From the NCBI RefSeq assembly GCF_023159225.1, contig NC_063162.1:101386094-101450093 (forward strand): a DNA stretch of 64,000 nucleotides. Reading direction: 5' to 3'. The notes beneath the pieces were generated by a model. That model saw nothing but the letters and a program-made list of their open reading frames with translations, ran no database searches and was not told the DNA's origin. The translations under genes and the position numbers were made by a program. The stretch is from Perognathus longimembris pacificus (lineage: Eukaryota > Chordata > Mammalia > Rodentia > Heteromyidae). Positions 58,480-64,000 of this stretch are shown one piece after another; the first letter of the stretch is position 1, and every line of letters starts with the position of its first letter.

Positions 58480-58861
58480 CTCAAACTCTTCAGTTGGGCC
58501 CATTGCTTACAGGATGTGTCCAGTGCTACAGGATGGCACTTCAGAATGCCCTTCATGAAACAGCACCCTCTCATTCGCTCCCCTTGCTGCCTGATATCCA
58601 CTTGGGCTCTACGGGTAATACTCTACTTTTTGTAGCCCAGTGTTTTCCTTCTCAAGTGCAGCTCAGAAGCCTCTCCAGCTTTCTGAATCTTCAGGGTAGC
58701 TTAAGACACAACTCATCTTCTTACAGTATCTATCACCAACATTCTTTGTCTGTATGCTTGTATCTCATCAAAGTATAGCTCCCAGTAGGGCAAGAGCCAC
58801 ATCTAAACATCTTTATGGCACCAAACACCTTATATAAAGGGCAGTAAAGAAATTGAATGGA
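58480..58861 (+). repeat. L2 3' end
   Basis: cagttgggcccattgcttac, caggatggcacttcagaatg and a gtatagctcccagtagggca-like tail ending in attgaatgga follow the L2 3' consensus as I know it. Confidence 0.65.
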
Positions 58862-59064
58862 TGGCCTAAGAATGAGGCTTAGTGCTAGAGTGCCTGCCTC
58901 GCATGCATGAAGCCCTGGGTTTGATTCCTCAGTACCACATAACACTGAAAAAGCCAGAAGAGGCACTGTGGCTCAAGTGGCAGAGTGCTAGACTTGAGCA
59001 AAAAGAGGGTCAAGGACAGTGCCCAGGCCCTCAGTTCAAGCCCCAGGATTGGCCAAAAAGAAAA
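58862..59064 (+). mobile_element. Dimeric ID-like SINE inserted in an L2 tail
   Basis: Flanked by the perfect 16-base duplication AAAGAAATTGAATGGA (58,846-58,861 and 59,065-59,080). The target is the 3' end of the L2 at 58.5 kb. Confidence 0.93.
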
Positions 59065-59314
59065 AAAGAAATTGAATGGAAAGAAGCTACAGTATCAGCA
59101 GATCATATGAGTTGAATATATAATTCAGTTAAAATGCATTTGAGTTTATACACACACAAATACACACTAGAAGGTTGCTTAAAATATGCACTTAGTATAA
59201 AATATTCAATCTTCCATTTTGAGACTAAATTTCTCATTCTAGGTAATAGATTTGAGAAGGGGAAAATAAATAAATCAAGCTGGTTTGATCTCAAATTCAA
59301 AAATCAATCTTCAT

Positions 59315-59426
59315 TGAATATAGTAGCACACACCTATAATCTCAGTACTTGGAAGGCTAAAGAAGGAGAACCACAACCTTGAGTCCATTCTTAGCTACAC
59401 AGCAAGAGCATATCTCAAAAAAAAAA
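59315..59426 (+). mobile_element. B1-like monomer
   Basis: gtagcacacacctataatct, then ttagctacacagcaagagca, with an A-run. Confidence 0.7.
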
Positions 59427-59552
59427 TCCCCAAACAATGAAATTATCACTTTATTAATATCTAAATATATTTGTGTCTTCTCTATAAAACAGTAATGACC
59501 GTTTATAGTTTGGAGCATGTGTGTATGTGAGTTTGTGTGCACACGTATGCAT

Positions 59553-59780
59553 GTGCTAGTTCTGGGCTTGAACTCAGGGCCTGGGTGATGTCCCTGAACT
59601 GTTTTTTTGCTCAAGGCTAGTGCTCTACAACTAGAGCCAGAATCCCACTTCCATCTTTTGGTAGTTAATTAGAGATAAGAGTTTCATGGACTTTCTTGCC
59701 CGGGCTGGCTTTGAATCACAAACCTCAGATCTCAGACTCCTGAGTAGTTAGGATTATAGGTATGAACACCCAGCCTCCAG
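59553..59780 (-). mobile_element. Composite B1/ID-like SINE
   Basis: gggcttgaactcagggcctg, then cctgagtagttaggattata. Confidence 0.8.
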
Positions 59781-59969
59781 CTGGGGCCTTTTCTTCATCC
59801 TATGACCTTGCTTTTAAAATATACATTGAAGACCTTGAACAGAGCAATGAAAGAAGTCTAACGGAAATCCTATTTATAAAAACAATCACTTTAACACAGT
59901 AAAGATGGTCCTTACCGGACAGACTATACTAACAAAAAGGTGTTCTTAAAGATAGTTTAAAATACAGTC

Positions 59970-60056
59970 ATAATTTCACAGTGCTTTGAGAGATCAAGGA
60001 ACTGCAGGTTGAGGCCAGCCCAGAATAAAGGCACAGGAGACTCCATATCACAATGG
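59970..60056 (+). repeat. B1-like fragment
   Basis: cacagtgctttgagagatca, then gttgaggccagcccagaata. Confidence 0.55.
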
Positions 60057-60203
60057 CTGTGAGAGGTGGCACACTTCCATTATCCTAGCTCTGAGGAAAG
60101 CACAATGGCTGTTTGTACTGTACACACAGGTCATCTTGGACTCAGGGAAGCACATGTAGAAAAACTGTGGCTCAGACCAGCCTAGGTATGAAGCTTATAG
60201 GTA

Positions 60204-60660
60204 TGAAGCCTATAGGATGCCTAGCAGACCAGACCATAGAAAATCCTCGCCCAGGCACATAATTATCAAGACTACAGATCTCAAGAATAAAGAGCAAATG
60301 TTGAATGCAGCCAAAGCGAAGAAAGAAATTTATTACAATGGGAAAAGGATCCTAATAACAGCAGACCTCTCCATACAAACCTACCATGCGCAAAGAGAAT
60401 GGAAGAACACCATCCAAGTCCTACAGGCCAACAACTGCCAACCCAGAATAAAATATCCAGCAAAGCTAGAGTTCATATTTGAGGGAAAAACCAGATCTTT
60501 CCATAGCAAAGAGGATCTAAAGGAGTATGTGAATAAAAAACCAGTCCTACAGCAAATTCTAAGAGAGGAACTGCACCCAACAGAAATCGTACAGGACACA
60601 CAGACAGAAACAGAAAGAAACTACAATAGGCAGAACCCAGCAGAAAGAACAGCTCACTAA
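60204..60660 (+). pseudogene. L1 ORF1 C-terminal remnant
   Basis: The open frame ends at 60,660 with AERTAH and the stop. It corresponds to the last third of ORF1: RRM end and C-terminal domain, with SPRHIIIKTTDLKNKEQML. It keeps the frame that the other copy loses (FEGKTRSFHSKEDLKEYV), which identifies the single-base loss there. The start of ORF1 is missing through 5' truncation. Confidence 0.88.
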
Positions 60661-61313
60661 AGACAAGAAAAAAAAAAGAGGAAAAACAGCCTAACAGGAA
60701 AATGGAAGGGGAAAAAACACTCTTATTCTTGATCTCTTTGAATATAAACGGTATAAACTCTCCGATAAAGAGGAGCAGACTGGCAGAGTGGATCCGCAAA
60801 CAAAAAGTGGCCATCTGTTGTCTACAAGAGACCCATCTTACAGCAAGGGATAAAAACAGGCTCCGAATGAAAGGATGGAGCAAGATCTTCCAAGCAAACA
60901 CACCTACCAAAACGGCAGGAGTACCATCCTGATAGCAGACAAGTTGGACTTCTCATTAAAATCAGCTCAAAAAGACAAAGAAGGACACTACATTTTAATA
61001 CAAGGAAAAATCCAGAACCAAGACATCATGGTGATAAGTGTATACTCACTGAACAAAAGAGGCCCTACATATGTCAAGCAAATTCTCACAGAACTACAGA
61101 ACAAGATAGACCCAAACACAATCATAGTGGGTGACTTTAATACCCCACTCTCTCCAAGAGACAGATCCAACACCCAGAGGATTAGCAAAGGAGCTGAGGA
61201 CCTAAGTAACACCATATCCCAAATGGATCTGACAGATCTATACAGAATCTTCCACCCTAGAGAGACCCAATACATCTTCTTCTCAGCAGCCCATGGATCA
61301 TACTCCAAAATAG

Positions 61314-61530
61314 GGGGCTGGGGATATGGCCTAGTGGCAAGAGAGCTTGCCTCGTATACATGAGGCCCTGGGTTCGATTCCCCAGCACCACATATACAGA
61401 AAACGGCCAGAAGTGGCGCTGTGGCTCAAGTGGCAGAGTGCTAGCCTCGAGCAAAAGGAAGCCAGGGACAGTGCTCAGGCCCTGAGTCCAAGGCCCAGGA
61501 CTGGCCAAAAAACAAACAAACAAAAAAACA
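61314..61530 (+). mobile_element. Young dimeric ID-like SINE in L1 ORF2
   Basis: A complete element with A-rich tail, flanked by the perfect 15-base duplication CATACTCCAAAATAG (61,299-61,313 and 61,531-61,545). It interrupts the L1 endonuclease region. Confidence 0.95.
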
Positions 61531-63288
61531 CATACTCCAAAATAGACCATGTCATAGCCCACACAAAGAACCTCAGCAAATACAAAAGTATCGACATCAT
61601 CCCATGTATTATATCTGACCATAGTGGAATAAAGGTAACCCTCAATAACAATGGTTACCACAGAGGCAATACACATTCTTGGAGGCTAAACCCTCACTGT
61701 TATCTAACACATGGGCCACAGATCAAATTAAAGATGAAATCAACAAATTCATAAGCCACAATGACAATGAAAATACATCACAAAGGAACCTATGGGATAC
61801 AGCTAAAGTAGTACTGAGGGGCAAGATCATTGCCCTCAGCACTCACATTAAAAGAATGGAAGCAGAGCAGGTAAATAACCTCACGACACTAAAACAACTG
61901 GAGAAACAAGAAATGATCAAATCCAAAATGACTAGGAGAGAGATCACAAAGATCAAAGAAGAGATAAATCTGATTGAAAATAGAAAGATCATTCAACAAA
62001 TAAATAAGACTAAAAGCTGGTTCTTTGAGAAAATAAATAAAATCGACAGACCCCTCGCAAGACTTACAAAAAAAAGAAGAGAAGAGACTCATATACGTAA
62101 AATCAGGGATTCCACTGGAAAAATTACAACAAATACACATAATATTCAAACAATCATAAGGAACTATTTCCAGAACCTCTACTCAGTAAAAAACAATAAT
62201 TTTGCAGAAATGGATCAATTCTTAGAGAAGTATAAACTCCCCAAACTGAAATAAATCAACTAAGTAAACCAATAACTTACAGCGAAATACAGGGGGTAAT
62301 CAAGAACCTCCCAACAAAGAAAAGCCCAGGCCCAGATGGATTCACCAACGAATTCTACAAAACCTTTAGTGAGGAGCTAATACTAATACTCCTTAAACTC
62401 TTCCATGAAATAGAAACAGAGGGAGAAATCCCAAACTCATTCTATGAAGCTAATATTATACTCATCCCCAAACCAGGCAAAGACCCCCCCCAAAAAAAAG
62501 AGAACTACAGACCAATATCACTAATGAACACAGATGCAAAGCTCCTCAATAAAATATTAGCTAACAGGATCCAGAAACTGATCAAGAAAATTATACATCA
62601 TGACCAAGTAGGCTTTATCCCACAGTCACAAGGATGGTTCAACATCTGTAAATCAATCAATGTAATTCACCACATCAACAAAACTAAAATCAAGAATCAC
62701 ATTGTTATCTCAGTCGATGCCCAAAAAGACTTTGACAAAATACAACATCCATACTTATTAAAAGCTCTGGAGAGAACAGGAATAGATGGAACATTCCTCA
62801 AAACAATAAAAGCCATATACAACAGACCAACTGCTAACATCGTATTAAATGGGGAGAAACTAAAATCATTCCCCCTAAATTCAGGAACAAGACAAGGATG
62901 CCCACTCTCCCCACTTATTTTCAACATAGTGCTGGAATCCCTAGCCATAGCAATAAGACAAGAGGAGGACATCAAAGGGATCCACATCGGCAAGGAAGAA
63001 ATCAAGCTATCCCTATTCGCAGATGACATGATCTTAAATCTGAAGGACCCAAAAAACTCAGTCCCCAAACTCCTACACCTAATAAACCATTTTGGCAAAG
63101 TAGCAGGATACAAAATCAATCCACAAAAGTCAGCAGCTTTTCTGTACACCAGCAATATACAAGCAGAAAAGGAAATTATGGAAATAATTCTTTTTACAGT
63201 AGCCAAAAAAAGAATAAAGTACCTAGGGATCAACTTAACCAAAGACGTGACGGATCTATTTAATAAGAACTATAAAAATCTAATAAAG

Positions 63289-63497
63289 GGGGCTGGGAAT
63301 ATGGCCTAGTGGCAAGAGTGCTTGCCTCCTACACATGAAGCTCTCGGTTCGATTCCCCAGTACCACATATATGGAAAACAGCCAGAAGGGGCGCTGTGGC
63401 TCAGGTGTCAGAGTGCTGGCCTTGAGTGAGAAGAAGCCAGGGATGGTGCTCAGGCCCCGAGTACAAGGCCCAGGAGTGGCCAAAAATAAAAATTAAA
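63289..63497 (+). mobile_element. Dimeric ID-like SINE in L1 ORF2
   Basis: Flanked by the perfect 15-base duplication AAAAATCTAATAAAG (63,274-63,288 and 63,498-63,512). It has more substitutions than the copy at 61,314 (for example ctgggaatatgg), so it may be older or from another subfamily. Confidence 0.94.
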
Positions 63498-64000
63498 AAA
63501 AATCTAATAAAGGAAATCAAGATACAAGGAGATGGAAAGACCTCCCATGCTCATGGGTAGGCAGAATCAATACAGTGAAAATGGCCATATTGCCCAAATT
63601 GTTATACAAATTCAATGCAATCCCCATCAAAATCCCAGCTACATTCTTCACTGAAATAGAGAAAGCAACCCATAAATTCATATGGAACAGCAAAAGACCT
63701 AGAATAGCCAAAGCAATTGTAGGCAAAAAAAGCAGTGCAGGAGGTATCACAATACCAGACTTCAAGCTCTAGTATAGAACCATCATAACAAAAACAGCCT
63801 GGTATTGGTATAAAAACAGACCTGAAGACCAGTGGAATAGAATTGAAGACCCAGAAATAAAACCGCACTCTTACAGTCAGCTGATATTCGACAAAGGAGC
63901 TAAAGACATACAATGGAATAAACAGAGCCTCTTCAACTACTGGTGCTGGGAGAACTGGGCAGCCATATGAAGAAAACTCAAAGTAGACCCAAGCCTATCA

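Larger units (their letters stand above)
60185..64000 (+). mobile_element. 5'-truncated L1, plus strand, running off the right edge
   Basis: Homology to the L1 at 22-29 kb begins at about 60,204 (gaagcctatagg), inside the C-terminal third of ORF1. It continues through the spacer and ORF2 to the window end, still within the reverse-transcriptase C-terminal region. At the junction a short sequence (tatgaagcttatagg, then tatgaagcctatagg) occurs twice. Two SINEs are inserted at 61,314 and 63,289. It is the same L1 family as the first copy, in the opposite orientation. Confidence 0.93.
60702..64000 (+). pseudogene. L1 ORF2, disrupted, incomplete at right edge
   Basis: It starts MEGEKTLLFLISLNINGINS and keeps endonuclease residues ([28 protein letters not shown]). 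Breaks: a frameshift near 60,925, a SINE at 61,314, a frameshift near 61,690, a deletion of about 10 bases near 62,250, and a second SINE at 63,289. The reverse-transcriptase block 62,524-63,287 is open and keeps FADD (63,016-63,027). A TGA (codon ATA followed by TGA) appears near 63,969, where the first copy reads Cys. Confidence 0.88.

Noticed and set aside
52162..60184. Search for PRKAR2B exons 1-4
   Set aside because: No minus-strand segment resembling the docking domain, inhibitor site or the exon before EQMSQVL was found. They are probably beyond the right edge, since introns of this gene are long.
1..64000. CRISPR arrays, operons, phage or plasmid genes
   Set aside because: No spaced short direct repeats or prokaryotic gene layout; introns, SINEs and L1 elements show a mammalian genome.

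Overview
The window is mammalian nuclear DNA, most likely from a rodent. Two protein-coding genes can be read exon by exon on the minus strand, in dense interspersed repeats with vertebrate splice signals and one CpG island. The commonest young repeat is a tRNA-derived dimeric SINE with an ID-like head. From memory this resembles the IDL-Geo SINEs of geomyoid rodents (pocket mice, kangaroo rats, gophers), so the species assignment is inference only.

Left part (about 1-19.4 kb): HBP1, the HMG-box transcriptional repressor, runs right to left. Exons 1-8 are present with consistent phases. The exons for the end of the protein, including the HMG box, lie beyond the left edge. A CpG island (about 18.05-18.96 kb) and a promoter-like block (about 19.04-19.40 kb) with three inverted CCAAT boxes and two ZNF143/THAP11-type motifs mark its 5' end. 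Exon 1 carries a start codon that joins in frame to exon 2 and would add ten residues before the usual start.

Middle part (about 19.4-36 kb): intergenic DNA dominated by a near-complete L1 retrotransposon (22,224-29,504, minus). It has its 5' region, ORF1, ORF2, 3' UTR and a possible target-site duplication, but it is inactivated by frameshifts, a stop, a SINE insertion and loss of one Asp of the FADD catalytic motif.

Right part (about 34-52.2 kb): the 3' seven coding exons of PRKAR2B (type II-beta regulatory subunit of protein kinase A), also right to left, covering both cAMP-binding domains and the stop codon. Exons 1-4 were not found and are expected beyond the right edge. The order PRKAR2B then HBP1 in the same orientation matches the arrangement I know from human chromosome 7q22. 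A solo LTR with a perfect 6-bp target duplication sits in a PRKAR2B intron.

Far right (52.2-64 kb): PRKAR2B intron filled with old L1 pieces, an L2 and SINEs, ending in a 5'-truncated L1 of the same family as the intergenic one (about 60.2 kb to the window end, plus strand) carrying two SINE insertions with clear target duplications. I see no prokaryotic, CRISPR or defence-type system. Repeat boundaries given without a target duplication are approximate.
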